Source: Bacillota bacterium (lineage in GTDB: Bacteria > Bacillota > Clostridia > Oscillospirales > Ruminococcaceae). From it: 64,000 nt of DNA. Below are positions 9,005 to 18,180 of the stretch, piece by piece (within the stretch, counting starts at the first letter, position 1; every line of letters begins with the position of its first letter). The stretch covers positions 149,129 to 213,128 of the forward strand of contig JAEWAB010000003.1 of NCBI GenBank assembly GCA_023391875.1, read 5' to 3'. Made by a program: the position numbers and the translations under genes. The notes under the pieces are model-generated. The model had not been told where the DNA came from. It saw nothing but the letters and a program-made list of their open reading frames with translations, and ran no database searches.

Positions 9005-9033
9005 ACGGGTCGCCCCTTTTTGAGGCGACCCGT
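9005..9033 (-). terminator. Hairpin after the binding-protein gene (partial terminator)
   Basis: ACGGGTCGCC (9005-9014) pairs perfectly with GGCGACCCGT (9024-9033). On the minus strand it follows the binding-protein stop codon by 17 bases and is trailed by a short TATTAAAA. Such hairpins after ABC binding-protein genes commonly protect that message segment and reduce read-through, giving more binding protein than downstream enzymes. Confidence 0.6.
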
Positions 9034-9049
9034 GCGCTGAAAGGTTAGA

Positions 9050-10369
9050 TTACTTCTTGGCGATCATTGCGTTTAAGAGGTCAAAGGCTTCCTGAGCGGC
9101 CTTGGCGGTATCCTTCTGGCCGAAGGCAACCTCCTGGCAGATGCGCTTGAAGCCGTCGGTGAACTCCTGGTCGTTGGGAACGTTCGGGTCCATCGGGCTG
9201 GTGTGAGAAGCGGATACTTCGTACAGCTTGTAGATCTTCTGGTCTATAGGGGTAGCCTGAGTAGCTACGGCCTCACGTACCTTAGAGGAAGCGGAGATGC
9301 CACGGTCGTTGCCAAGGATGGTACCAACCTCAGGGGTGTTTACAAAGAAGTTGATGAAGGTGGCGGCAGCATCGGGGGCAGCGGAGGCCTTGTTGATGCA
9401 GAAGTACTGGCTGGGCATTACCCATGCGGCGTTCTTCTCCATGTCAGGCAGGGGCATGATGTCCAGCTCGTCCTGCATCGCGTTCTGGTAAGCAACCAGC
9501 TGGTTGGAATAAAGAACCGACATGGCAACCTTACCGGCTACGAGAGAGGAATGGTCGGGGCCTTCTTCGGAGAACTCGGCGGTGGTTTCAGCGTCGGGAA
9601 CAATGCCCTGCGCACGCCAGCCGGCCCACAAATCGAGGAAGCTCTCAAGGGTATCAACCGTCATCTTGGTTACGCCCTCGCTGGTGAACATTTTGGTGCC
9701 CATCTGGCGGGAATAGAAGCCGATATAGTTTGTGTTGGTGCCGCTGTCATCGGTCATGGGGAAAACGCCCTCGGGGAGCTTCTCCGCCAGTTTGGCGTTG
9801 TAATCGCCGAGGTCTTTCCAGCTGGCGCCGGCAACAGGCATCCCTACGCCTGTCTTTTCAATCATGGTCTTGTTGTATACGATACCGAGCATGTTGGTGC
9901 CGAGGCAGAGGCCGTAGGTCTTGCCGTCCATGGTGGCGGAATCGATAACGCCCTTATCGATGTTGGTGTTGTCGATGATATTGCCGAAATAGTCGTTAAG
10001 CGGCAGCAGCGCGTCTTTTGCCACATAGTCGGGGTAGTTGCCGCCGAACTGGATTACGTCGGGCGCGTTACCGCCGGAAACCTGAGTGGCAAGCTTATCC
10101 CAATAGCTGTCGCTGCCCATGTACTCGGGAACCACGGTAATGTCCGGGTTTTTCTCTTCAAAGAGGTCGATTGCCTTTAAGGTAATCTCGTGGCGCGTGT
10201 CACTGCCCCACCATACCACACGAATCTGCTGTTTTCCAGCGGGGGCAGCAGAACTTGCGGGGGCCTCAGAGGAGGCAGGAGCAGAAGAGGGTGCAGAAGG
10301 AGCTGTAGAACAGGCAGCCAAACTAAAGAGCATCAATGCCGCTACGGACATAGCAAGAAACTTTTTCAT
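9050..10369 (-). CDS. ABC transporter sugar-binding lipoprotein (family 1)
   Basis: 439 residues. Signal peptide MKKFLAMSVAALMLFSLAAC with lipobox SLAAC, then a Ser/Ala/Pro-rich linker (about 20-45) and a mature periplasmic-binding-type fold (VVWWGSDTRHE, TLKAIDLFEEKNPDITV, FGGNYPDYV, MGLPDMEKNA-type hinge region). It would capture the oligosaccharide outside the membrane and pass it to the two permeases at 11619-13372. No ATPase gene is present, as is usual for Firmicutes importers of this kind, which share an MsmX/MsiK-type ATPase. AGGAGG-like site upstream of the ATG. Confidence 0.92.
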   Translation of the reverse strand: MKKFLAMSVAALMLFSLAACSTAPSAPSSAPASSEAPASSAAPAGKQQIRVVWWGSDTRHEITLKAIDLFEEKNPDITVVPEYMGSDSYWDKLATQVSGGNAPDVIQFGGNYPDYVAKDALLPLNDYFGNIIDNTNIDKGVIDSATMDGKTYGLCLGTNMLGIVYNKTMIEKTGVGMPVAGASWKDLGDYNAKLAEKLPEGVFPMTDDSGTNTNYIGFYSRQMGTKMFTSEGVTKMTVDTLESFLDLWAGWRAQGIVPDAETTAEFSEEGPDHSSLVAGKVAMSVLYSNQLVAYQNAMQDELDIMPLPDMEKNAAWVMPSQYFCINKASAAPDAAATFINFFVNTPEVGTILGNDRGISASSKVREAVATQATPIDQKIYKLYEVSASHTSPMDPNVPNDQEFTDGFKRICQEVAFGQKDTAKAAQEAFDLLNAMIAKK

Positions 10370-10530
10370 TTGTTTTCCTCCTTAGATAATGAAAGTATAA
10401 TACTTATAATAAGGGGAATACCCCCTTAATACCACTGAAGCTTCGCTCTACCTGCAGTGGATATATGAAGGATCAGACAGAGCGGATTATCGTCTGAAAA
10501 ACGCTAAATGCTATCAAGGCTAAAACTTGT

Positions 10531-11550
10531 TTATGGATATACCCTGCGGTGGATGATGTCGGTAAGCTTGCGGGCAATCTCTTCAAAGCCTTCCTCGCAC
10601 GGATGCAAAAGGTCGGCGCTGAGGCCCTGCCACCGCGACAGCAGCTCTGCCCCGGGAATATAGTAAAGCCTTGGCAGGTTCATCTGCTTAACCTTCTCGC
10701 GCACGACGCCGATGTAGGCGTCCCGCTTGGGGTTTTCCGCCCAGTAGCTGTTATTTAAGAATAGGTCGGTGCAGAAAATCCATTTATCCGGGTGCGCAGA
10801 CGCGATGCAACCTACAAACGTATCCACACGGCTTTGAAAGGTCTGCACGTCCCACTCGCCCATCACGTTGACGCCCATTTCAAGCGTCGCAAAGTCCCAG
10901 TCGTCACGGTGCGCGATATACTGCGCAAGCTCCGGCTCCATCTGGGCGCCTCCGGCCAGGCCGAGATTGATTAAATCCACGCCCAAGGCCTTTGATGTTC
11001 TCATGGCGTAAGAGCCGCTCGGGCTGAGCGCGCTGCCGCCGTGCGTAATGGAGGAGCCATACGCCAGATACCTTGTCTGCGGGGCCATTCCGGGCTTTGG
11101 AGGATGCAAATCCCCCGCAATATCCACCAGGACATTCCCTGCGTCGTAAGGCAGCAGCACGCGTATGAGTTCGGGGCTGTAGGGTATCTTCTCTTTTGCG
11201 GAGATTTCCTTTAAAAGCGGAAGGTTTGCGGGCGGCGGAATCACAATCTCCGTACCGCTTTGGGTGATATAACAGGGGTTGACCTGATACGGAGCGGGAA
11301 AAGAGCCGTAGTATACCTCGGCGAGCCCTGTGCCGCTTAACCCTTCGCAGCGGTCCCGCCGAAGGCGGAGGGTGGCTTTTCCGCTGCCTAAGACAAAACG
11401 GATCTCGGTGCCACAGCCGTAAAAAGCGGAATTCTGTGCCCTTACGTTGAGATGCCCGCGCAGCTTAGACGGAAAGCGGCAAAGCCGCATGCCGTTTTCG
11501 GTTGGCTCCATCTCTGCGATATTGTAAAGCTCGACATTGTTATATAGCAT
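10531..11550 (-). CDS. SGNH/GDSL-type carbohydrate esterase, cytosolic
   Basis: About 339 residues without a signal peptide. The first 160 residues are beta-rich (CE2-like jelly-roll arrangement), followed by an SGNH hydrolase domain: nucleophile Ser in YGSSITHG, NLGLAGG (block II Gly), GVNVMGEWD (block III Asn) and the Asp/His pair in SADLLHPCEEG near the C-terminus. Probably removes acetyl groups from imported rhamnogalacturonan fragments, whose galacturonate is often acetylated; this role is inferred from the neighbours. Start chosen at ATG 11548-11550 behind GGGAGGG. Confidence 0.8.
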   Translation of the reverse strand: MLYNNVELYNIAEMEPTENGMRLCRFPSKLRGHLNVRAQNSAFYGCGTEIRFVLGSGKATLRLRRDRCEGLSGTGLAEVYYGSFPAPYQVNPCYITQSGTEIVIPPPANLPLLKEISAKEKIPYSPELIRVLLPYDAGNVLVDIAGDLHPPKPGMAPQTRYLAYGSSITHGGSALSPSGSYAMRTSKALGVDLINLGLAGGAQMEPELAQYIAHRDDWDFATLEMGVNVMGEWDVQTFQSRVDTFVGCIASAHPDKWIFCTDLFLNNSYWAENPKRDAYIGVVREKVKQMNLPRLYYIPGAELLSRWQGLSADLLHPCEEGFEEIARKLTDIIHRRVYP

Positions 11551-11618
11551 AGGCGCCCTCCCTAGCGGCAGTGCCGCTGCGGGCATGACAGAAACATTGC
11601 ATTGTCATTTTCTCACGT

Positions 11619-12467
11619 CTACCCCTTGATGCCGGTGGTGGCGATGCCCTGCACGAAATACTTCTGCAGCGCAAAGAACAGGATAAAGCAGGGCAGCATG
11701 GAGAGCACGGACATGGCGAACATGGAGCCCCACGCCGACTGGCCGGATGAATCCATGAACATTCTAAGGCCCAGCGTAATGGTATATTTGGCAGGCGTGT
11801 TGATATAAAGCAATTGATTAAAGAAATCATCCCATGTCCACAAAAAGCTGAAGAGCGCTGTGGTAACCATAGCGGGTACCGAAAGCGGCACGATAATGCG
11901 GAAGAAGATGCTGATCTTGCCGCAGCCGTCCAGCGTCGCCGATTCGTCCAAGTCCTTCGGCAGGCCGCGCATGAACTGTACCAGTAAAAAAACGAAGAAT
12001 GCGTCGGTCGCCAGCAGCTTCGGGATAATCAGCGGCAGGTAGGAATCTACCCAGCCGAAGGAGTGGAACATCACGTACCGCGGGATGGTGGTAACATGGG
12101 TGGGCAGCATGATAGAGAGCATCATAATGCCGAACCACAGTCCCTTCATCACGAACTTCAGGCGTGCGAAGGCATAGGCTGTCATGGCACAGGAAACCAC
12201 GTTGGCGATGACTACGAGGAAGCATACAATAAACGAGTTGATGAAGAAGGTACTGAAATGAATACGCCCTATGCCCTCCCAGCCCTTTACATAGTGTTCA
12301 AAGGTGATGGAGGACGGGATAAGACTGGGGTCGCTAAAGATGGTATTACCCGGTTTAAGTGAGCTGACAATAAGCCATGCCACCGGGTAGAGCATTACAA
12401 TCCCTAAAAGAATAATAATCAGGTGGGCAGCGGTTTTGCCCAATATCTTTGTAGCTTTTCTATTCAT
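11619..12467 (-). CDS. Sugar ABC transporter permease (MalG/UgpE type)
   Basis: About 282 residues with six predicted membrane helices (first at residues 13-33, AAHLIIILLGIVMLYPVAWL). The EAA loop that docks the ATPase reads DLDESATLDGCGKISIFFRI, near residue 190, followed by IVPLSVPAM. Ends in GIATTGIKG, typical of the MalG group. Starts at ATG 12465-12467 with GCGGGG upstream, two bases after the stop of the partner permease, so they are translationally coupled. Confidence 0.93.
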   Translation of the reverse strand: MNRKATKILGKTAAHLIIILLGIVMLYPVAWLIVSSLKPGNTIFSDPSLIPSSITFEHYVKGWEGIGRIHFSTFFINSFIVCFLVVIANVVSCAMTAYAFARLKFVMKGLWFGIMMLSIMLPTHVTTIPRYVMFHSFGWVDSYLPLIIPKLLATDAFFVFLLVQFMRGLPKDLDESATLDGCGKISIFFRIIVPLSVPAMVTTALFSFLWTWDDFFNQLLYINTPAKYTITLGLRMFMDSSGQSAWGSMFAMSVLSMLPCFILFFALQKYFVQGIATTGIKG

Positions 12468-12469
12468 AA

Positions 12470-13372
12470 TCAATCCCCGCTCGCATAGGTCACCCAAGAG
12501 TTGGAGGACCTGAAAATTATAACTGTAAGGATACCGATGATTAAGAGCAGTACCCAAGCCATCGCCGAGGCATAGCCCATCTCATAATAGTAAAAGCCCT
12601 TGGTGTACAGGTATAACGTATAGAACATGGTGGAATCCAACGGGCCGCCCTTACCGCCGCTGATGATGTACGCCTGCGTAAAGGCCTGAAACGCGCTGAT
12701 CATCTGCATAACCAGATTAAACAGGATAACGGGTGAAAGCGACGGCACCGTGATGCGAAAGAACTTGGTGAGATTGCCCGCGCCGTCTACGCTGGCGGCC
12801 TCGTAGTATTCGTCGGGAATCTGCTTAAGGCCTGCCAAGAAGATGATCATCGACGAACCGAACTGCCACACGGTGAGCAGTACGAGCGTGTAGAGCGCAT
12901 ACTTCGGGCTCGCGATCCACGCCGGAGGGTTTACGCCAAACAGCCCGTGCAGGATGCTGTTGATGAGGCCGTCGCCGCTAAAGAGCTTGCGCCACAGCAT
13001 CGCTATGGCCACCGACCCGCCCAGCAGTGTGGGGATATAGTACACCGTGCGGTATAGGCCGATCAAACGCAGCTTCTGGTTCATGATAACCGCAACGAGC
13101 AACGCGAAAACCAGCTTGAGCGGCACCGCGAGAAATACATAGATGAAGGTAACGCTCAGTGATTTAAGATAGGTTGGGTCGTCGGTGAACATCTTGATGT
13201 AGTTATCCAAGCCCAGAAACTTGGGCGCGGTTAACATATCAAACTGAGTAAAGGAATAATAGAGCGACTGAATCATGGGATAGAGCGTAAGAACGAAAAA
13301 TCCCAACAGCCATGGGGTAAGGAAGAGATAGCCAACGGCATTATCCCTTATGTGCAGAGAACGTTTTTTCAT
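12470..13372 (-). CDS. Sugar ABC transporter permease (MalF/UgpA type)
   Basis: About 300 residues. Six membrane helices starting with NAVGYLFLTPWLLGFFVLTL. EAA loop IPDEYYEAASVDGAGNLTKF near residue 195. Forms the membrane channel with the product of 11619-12467 and receives substrate from the lipoprotein at 9050. Start ATG 13370-13372 follows GAAGGGGA; a longer frame beginning at 13390 would overlap the GH43 stop and lacks a ribosome site. Confidence 0.93.
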   Translation of the reverse strand: MKKRSLHIRDNAVGYLFLTPWLLGFFVLTLYPMIQSLYYSFTQFDMLTAPKFLGLDNYIKMFTDDPTYLKSLSVTFIYVFLAVPLKLVFALLVAVIMNQKLRLIGLYRTVYYIPTLLGGSVAIAMLWRKLFSGDGLINSILHGLFGVNPPAWIASPKYALYTLVLLTVWQFGSSMIIFLAGLKQIPDEYYEAASVDGAGNLTKFFRITVPSLSPVILFNLVMQMISAFQAFTQAYIISGGKGGPLDSTMFYTLYLYTKGFYYYEMGYASAMAWVLLLIIGILTVIIFRSSNSWVTYASGD

Positions 13373-13389
13373 ATGCGATTCCCCTTCCA

Positions 13390-14280
13390 TTAAGAAACGA
13401 CAGAGCCTGTAAGGGACAGCTTGCCGTCGTTATCCGTGATTTCGGCAAAAATAGCGCGTTCGTTTGGTGTTTTGTTCGGTGTATGAATGGCAAGGTAGAG
13501 CTTGCCGTCCTGCGCGGTAAAGAGCATTCCATGGCCGCCGTCCGCCCTATACAGCGGTTCTTCGGTTTGTGTCCACGGCCCGTCTATGGTGCCGCTCTGC
13601 GAGGCAGCCACGCCGATGCAGTAGTTGCCGTCCGCCCCGAAGGAGGACCAAAGCATAAGCAACGCACCGTTTTTTGCGGTGTACATATTCGGCCCGTCGG
13701 TAACATAACTGCCGGGTGCCCGATTTGCCAGCGGCTTCGCCCAAGGTGCCTCGCTCGCTTTAAAGAGCAGGCGCGGGGGGCCTGCGGGTGCTTTTAAATC
13801 TTTACTAAGCGGCAGCGCGCAAATTTGCCCGTCGCCCACCTGTACCCACTCGTGGCAGAACACCATCCACGGAAAGCCTAAGCGGTCTACATGCAGCGTG
13901 CCGTCCAGGCACTCCCAGTCAGCCGGGGTAACCGGCCCGTCGCTCCACGGTATAAACGGGCCCAGCGGGCTCTCCGAGCGCAAAACAGCGGTGCCGCGGC
14001 AGCCGTTATCCGGCTTAAAGGTAGCGAACATGTAATACTTACCCCCGTAGGCATATACCTCCGGCGCCCAGAAGTTATAGGTGGCCCAAAAGCCTTGCGG
14101 CGGGCGAAACGCGGGGTACGGCCCCTCAAACTCGGTAAGGCTGCCTGTACTGCGGTAAACATCAAAGCCTACCCCGGGTGTTTTCCAAATATCCTTATCG
14201 GTGGAGCCAAACAGATAGCAGCTGCCCCCTTCTTTAAAGATGTAGGGGTCGCGTATCTGTATATCGCGCAGGCTCGGCAT
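13390..14280 (-). CDS. GH43 family glycoside hydrolase
   Basis: 296 residues, a five-bladed beta-propeller without signal peptide. The three catalytic acids of the family are visible: base Asp in IRDPYIF (residues 9-15), the pKa-modulating Asp in WECLDGTLHVD (near 128) and acid Glu in MVFCHEWVQ (near 145). WAPEVYAYGGKYYMF is the standard blade motif. GH43 members cut arabinose, galactose or xylose side chains; beside rhamnose and galacturonate genes, an exo-acting arabinosidase or galactosidase on rhamnogalacturonan side chains is likely. Specificity is not determined. Confidence 0.87.
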   Translation of the reverse strand: MPSLRDIQIRDPYIFKEGGSCYLFGSTDKDIWKTPGVGFDVYRSTGSLTEFEGPYPAFRPPQGFWATYNFWAPEVYAYGGKYYMFATFKPDNGCRGTAVLRSESPLGPFIPWSDGPVTPADWECLDGTLHVDRLGFPWMVFCHEWVQVGDGQICALPLSKDLKAPAGPPRLLFKASEAPWAKPLANRAPGSYVTDGPNMYTAKNGALLMLWSSFGADGNYCIGVAASQSGTIDGPWTQTEEPLYRADGGHGMLFTAQDGKLYLAIHTPNKTPNERAIFAEITDNDGKLSLTGSVVS

Positions 14281-14352
14281 AACTACACTTCCCTTCCATG
14301 GGTATTTGCTCTGGTATTGCTGAAAAGATAATGCTGTAATGCTTAACTCTAT

Positions 14353-15174
14353 TTAATCCTGGGTTTTGAGATAATCGTTTTTTACCTTCGCGCCGAAGGC
14401 GTCGGCAAGAATGTGAAGCTGCTCGTCGGTGATGGTTTGCAGGATGGGGCGGTCCATGATCTTGATATAGATCTCCGCCGCCTTTTCCGCCGTTTCGATC
14501 AGGCCGAAGGCCTCGTCGATCGTACGTCCGGCACCGAAAACGCCGTGGTGCGCCCACATCACCATGCGAAACTCCTTCATCTTCTCCGCGGTTGCAAGCC
14601 CGATCTCCACTCCCCCGCAGAGCATCCACGGCAGAACGCCGATACCCTCCGGGAAGACCACCACGCACTCGGTGCACATCTGCCAAAGCGTGCGCGTAAA
14701 GTCGCGCTCGTTAAGAGAGTGAACGAAGGTCATGGCAATGAGGTTGGTGCAGTGCACATGCATGATAACGCGGTGAGCCGGGTCGCGCTCCAGGCGCTCA
14801 ATATGGCTCATGAAATGGGAGGCGAGCTCGCTGGTGGGCCTGCCGCCGCCCTCAAAGCCCCAGAGCACATCCAGCGTTTGACCGTCCGGCTGAACGCGCA
14901 CAAGGCCAAGGTTCGCGCCGGGGTTACGCGAAACGTTTTTTAAATATTTCCCCGTTCCCGTAACGAGGAAGTAGCGCCCGGCCAGCTGTTTCGCATCAAA
15001 CCCTGCGGGGATGGTGCGCAGCACGTGCGAGGGATCAAGATAAGGCTTGATTTCCTCCTCGGGGACGATGAGGCTGACGTTACCTCCGTTGCGCTCATCC
15101 CAGCCAAGACGGTAGAGATTGTCTGCTAGTTCGCACATTTCCCTGAGAAATGGTGCATAAAGAATGTTGTTCAT
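14353..15174 (-). CDS. rhaD: Rhamnulose-1-phosphate aldolase RhaD
   Basis: Class II zinc aldolase that splits L-rhamnulose 1-phosphate into dihydroxyacetone phosphate and L-lactaldehyde. 273 residues, normal for RhaD. Visible features: WDERNGGNVSLIV (phosphate-binding N-terminal region), zinc ligands in MHVHCTNLIAM (near 140) and MWAHHGVFGAG (near 210), plus catalytic Glu in the PTSELASHF region. Follows rhaA by 15 bases. Lactaldehyde disposal genes are not in the window. Confidence 0.95.
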   Translation of the reverse strand: MNNILYAPFLREMCELADNLYRLGWDERNGGNVSLIVPEEEIKPYLDPSHVLRTIPAGFDAKQLAGRYFLVTGTGKYLKNVSRNPGANLGLVRVQPDGQTLDVLWGFEGGGRPTSELASHFMSHIERLERDPAHRVIMHVHCTNLIAMTFVHSLNERDFTRTLWQMCTECVVVFPEGIGVLPWMLCGGVEIGLATAEKMKEFRMVMWAHHGVFGAGRTIDEAFGLIETAEKAAEIYIKIMDRPILQTITDEQLHILADAFGAKVKNDYLKTQD

Positions 15175-15189
15175 GATCGTCTCTTTCCC

Positions 15190-16446
15190 CTATTTTCTTT
15201 TGCTTAACACACTGGCCTCATACTTACTAACCTCGGCAAGCCAGCTTTCCCGCGGCGGTACATTCTCCTGAGCGCAGTAGTAGTCCCACACGGCGCTCCA
15301 TGGATATGATTTGAGCTCCTCCAGCATGGCAAGGCGTGCGGTATAGTTGCCCTTAAGCTCCAGCTTTTTAAGCTCCTGTATCGGTTCAAGCAGGGCTTTG
15401 AGCAATGCCTTTTCCATGCTGCGCGTACCGATAACCCACGCGGCCACGCGGTTGATGCTTGCGTCAAAGAAATCCAGCCCGATGTGGGTGCGCTCAAGCA
15501 GGTTGGTGCGCACAAGCGAGTGCGCAATCTGGCTTAACTCGTCGTCCAGAATCACGACATGGTCGCTGTCCCAGCGAACGGGGCGGCTTACGTGAAGCAG
15601 CAGCTCGTCCGTGAAAAGCAGCACCGTCGGAATCTTATCCGAGATGACCTCCGTCGGGTGGAAATGCCCCGCGTCAAGGCAAACGGCCTTGCCGCCACGA
15701 ACGGCGTAGCCGAGGCAGAACTCGTTGGAACCAACGACGTAGCTTTCGGAGCCGATGCCGAATACCTTGCTCTCGATTGCGTCGATGTTGTACTGCTTAT
15801 CGATGGGTTCCGCAAACACCTCGTCGAGCGCCGATTTCATGCGGGCACGGGGGGCTTCGCGGTCAACGGGGATATCCTTGTAACCGTCGGGGAACCAGAA
15901 GTTTGTCACGCAGGGCTGCCCGAGTGCCCGGCCAAAGGACTCGCCGATCTTCCGGCTGCGCGCGCAGTGCCGGATCCAGAAGGAGCGCACCCGCTCATCC
16001 GCGCTGCTGATGGTGAAGCCGGACGCGGCCATCGGATGCGAAAAACAGGTGGGGTTAAAGTCAAGCCCCATCCCGCGCGCCTTCGCCCAATCCACCCAGC
16101 CGGTGAAATGTCTGGGCTCCAGCTCGTCGAGGTCTACCTTCTCCTGCGTGTCGGCGTAAATGGCGTGAAGATTCAGCTTCTTTTTGCCGGGAATCAGGCT
16201 CATCGCCATCTCGATATCCGCCCGCAGCTCCGTGATATTGCGTGCGGCGCCCGGATAGTTGCCCGTTACCTGAATACCGCCGGAAAGCGGCTCTTTGAAC
16301 AGGAAGCCGGCAATATCGTCGCCCTGCCAGCAGTGCATCGAAATGCGGATGTTCTTGAGTCTCTCGAGCGCCGCGTCGGTGTCGACGCCTAGCGCCGCGT
16401 AAGACTCCTTTGCGAGTACGTAGGCTTTGTGGATATTGTTTTCCAT
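15190..16446 (-). CDS. rhaA: L-rhamnose isomerase RhaA
   Basis: Interconverts L-rhamnose and L-rhamnulose using Mn/Zn in a TIM barrel. 418 residues, typical length. Recognised by ISMHCWQGDD near residue 35, GLDFNPTCFSHP, NFWFPDGYKDIPVDR, LDAGHFHPTE (metal ligands) and HVSRPVRWDSDHVV. Start ATG behind GGGGAGAGCAAGG. Second gene of the operon after rhaB. Confidence 0.96.
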   Translation of the reverse strand: MENNIHKAYVLAKESYAALGVDTDAALERLKNIRISMHCWQGDDIAGFLFKEPLSGGIQVTGNYPGAARNITELRADIEMAMSLIPGKKKLNLHAIYADTQEKVDLDELEPRHFTGWVDWAKARGMGLDFNPTCFSHPMAASGFTISSADERVRSFWIRHCARSRKIGESFGRALGQPCVTNFWFPDGYKDIPVDREAPRARMKSALDEVFAEPIDKQYNIDAIESKVFGIGSESYVVGSNEFCLGYAVRGGKAVCLDAGHFHPTEVISDKIPTVLLFTDELLLHVSRPVRWDSDHVVILDDELSQIAHSLVRTNLLERTHIGLDFFDASINRVAAWVIGTRSMEKALLKALLEPIQELKKLELKGNYTARLAMLEELKSYPWSAVWDYYCAQENVPPRESWLAEVSKYEASVLSKRK

Positions 16447-16564
16447 CCTTGCTCTCCCCTAGCTTTCTACTACAACGATTTGGTTTAATACTTTTAAATG
16501 AGGTAAAGCCTTCGTGGAATAAAACTATCTTTAGCAGACGGCCTGCCGCAGCGGTGTAGAACTA

Positions 16565-18037
16565 TTAATCCAAAGACAACAGCTTTTGGTACCGCTGATA
16601 GGCCTCCTGCCATTGCTGTGTTCCCTCGGGGGTGTAAACCACCGGCTCCACCGATCGGCGGTTTACCGCCCGGGCCTCCCCGAGGCCCGTAAACCGGCCA
16701 AGCGCGATAAGCTGTACGGCGGCGTTGCCCATGGCCGTGGCCTCCGCAGGGCCTGCAAATACAGGCTTGCCGCAGGCGTCCGCCGTCATGCGGCAGAGCA
16801 GCGTGTCTTTAATACCGCCGCCGATGATATGGATGCGCCCAAATTCACGGCCCGCCAGCTGTTCCAGAAGCTTAAGCGTCACACGGTATTTGAGTGCGAG
16901 GCTTTCGTAGATGCAGCGCATGATATCGCCCCGCCCCTGCGGGACGGGTTGATGGGTGCGCTCACAGTAGGCCCGAATGCGTGCGGGCATGTCGCCCGGC
17001 GATTCAAAATCAGGTGCGTCCGGGTCGATGAAAGAGCGAAAGGCAGGTGCTTTGAGCGCTTCGCGTTCTAAGGTGTTAAAGTCGGCGGTCTGCCCCTCCC
17101 GAATCCACTGTCGGCGGGATTCCTGAATAAGCCATAGCCCCATGATGTTTTTTAAGAAGCGTATCTTCCCGCCAAAGCCGATCTCGTTGGTAAAGTTGGC
17201 CTTCGCCGCCTCCGGGGTCAGGATCGGCTCAGGGCTTTCGATGCCCATGAGCGACCACGTGCCGGAGCTGATATACGCATAGTCGTCGTCCGTAGCGGGA
17301 ACGCTCACCACGGCGGAAGCCGTATCGTGCGTGGCAACGGCGATAACCGGCACCGGGCGGCAGTGAAGCTCCTCGCACAGCTCCTTTGTGAGCATCCCGT
17401 AGGGCTCGCCCGCATGAATCAGCGGGGCGAAAAGCCCGGAAGGGATATCAAGTGCCGCCAATACATCGCTTGCCCAGTCGTTTGTGCGGGAATTAAAAAG
17501 GCTCGTGGTGGAGGCGTTTGTAATCTCGCAGCGCGCCTCCCCGGTAAGCAGGTATGCGAGTAAATCGGGAATGAGCAAAAGCCGTTTGGCGCGTGCAAGC
17601 TGCTTTGGCCGGTACCGGACGAGATAGGCCAATTGGTAAACGGTGTTGATGCGCATATGCTGAATGCCGGTGGCGGCGTAAAGCGCTTCTTTGGGGAGTA
17701 CGGCGGCTACCGCTTCCTCCATACCCACGGTACGGCTGTCGCGGTAATGCACCGGGTTGCCGATGAGCTCGCCGTATTCATCCAGTAAGCCGAAATCCAC
17801 GCCCCAGGTATCGATGCCGATCGCGTCAAAGCCGCCCGCGTGAACCGCGGCCGTAATGCTCTGGCGAATCTCGTAAAAAAGCTTGGGGATGTCCCAATAC
17901 AGGGTGCCGCGCATGAATACGGGATCGTTTGAAAAGCGGTGCAGTTCGCGCAGGGTTAAGGTGTTGCCGTCGAACTCCCCGAGCATTGCTCTTCCGCTTG
18001 AAGCACCCAAATCAAGAGCGAGAACCCTCGTTACCAT
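16565..18037 (-). CDS. rhaB: L-rhamnulose kinase RhaB
   Basis: FGGY-family kinase that phosphorylates L-rhamnulose at C1 with ATP. About 490 residues. N-terminal ATPase fold motif ALDLGASSGRAMLGEF, sugar-site GIDTWGVDFGLLD, ATHDTASAV (catalytic Asp) and HIIGGGIKDTLLC near the C-terminus. First gene of the operon. The start is placed at ATG 18035-18037 behind AGGGACGGTGGA; an upstream ATG at 18055 precedes that site. The promoter at 18068-18096 gives a very short leader. Confidence 0.94.
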   Translation of the reverse strand: MVTRVLALDLGASSGRAMLGEFDGNTLTLRELHRFSNDPVFMRGTLYWDIPKLFYEIRQSITAAVHAGGFDAIGIDTWGVDFGLLDEYGELIGNPVHYRDSRTVGMEEAVAAVLPKEALYAATGIQHMRINTVYQLAYLVRYRPKQLARAKRLLLIPDLLAYLLTGEARCEITNASTTSLFNSRTNDWASDVLAALDIPSGLFAPLIHAGEPYGMLTKELCEELHCRPVPVIAVATHDTASAVVSVPATDDDYAYISSGTWSLMGIESPEPILTPEAAKANFTNEIGFGGKIRFLKNIMGLWLIQESRRQWIREGQTADFNTLEREALKAPAFRSFIDPDAPDFESPGDMPARIRAYCERTHQPVPQGRGDIMRCIYESLALKYRVTLKLLEQLAGREFGRIHIIGGGIKDTLLCRMTADACGKPVFAGPAEATAMGNAAVQLIALGRFTGLGEARAVNRRSVEPVVYTPEGTQQWQEAYQRYQKLLSLD

Positions 18038-18067
18038 TCTTCCACCGTCCCTCATGAGATTGTCTAC

Positions 18068-18096
18068 AGTGTAGCATGTGCACAGCTAAATGTACA
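18068..18096 (-). promoter_or_regulatory. Promoter of the rha/uxa operon
   Basis: On the minus strand, TGTACA (-35, 18091-18096) and TACACT (-10, 18068-18073) are 17 bases apart, placing transcription start about 25 bases before rhaB. The intergenic region is shared with the divergent DeoR gene, so a DeoR operator is expected here; TGTGCACA-like palindromic sequence at 18077-18084 is a candidate. Confidence 0.55.
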
Positions 18097-18111
18097 GTTT
18101 TGCACGATATG

Positions 18112-18140
18112 TTGATAAAAAATCATAAATATTATATAAT
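18112..18140 (+). promoter_or_regulatory. Promoter of the DeoR-type regulator
   Basis: TTGATA (18112-18117) and TATAAT (18135-18140) separated by 17 bases. Back to back with the rha promoter, as usual for an autoregulated local regulator. Confidence 0.65.
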
Positions 18141-18180
18141 TGAATCAAAATCAATCAAAAGTGAGCGAGGTGTACCATCC

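Noticed and set aside
9203..10180. 325-codon plus-strand frame across the binding-protein gene
   Set aside because: Antisense of a clear lipoprotein gene; no ribosome site or family.
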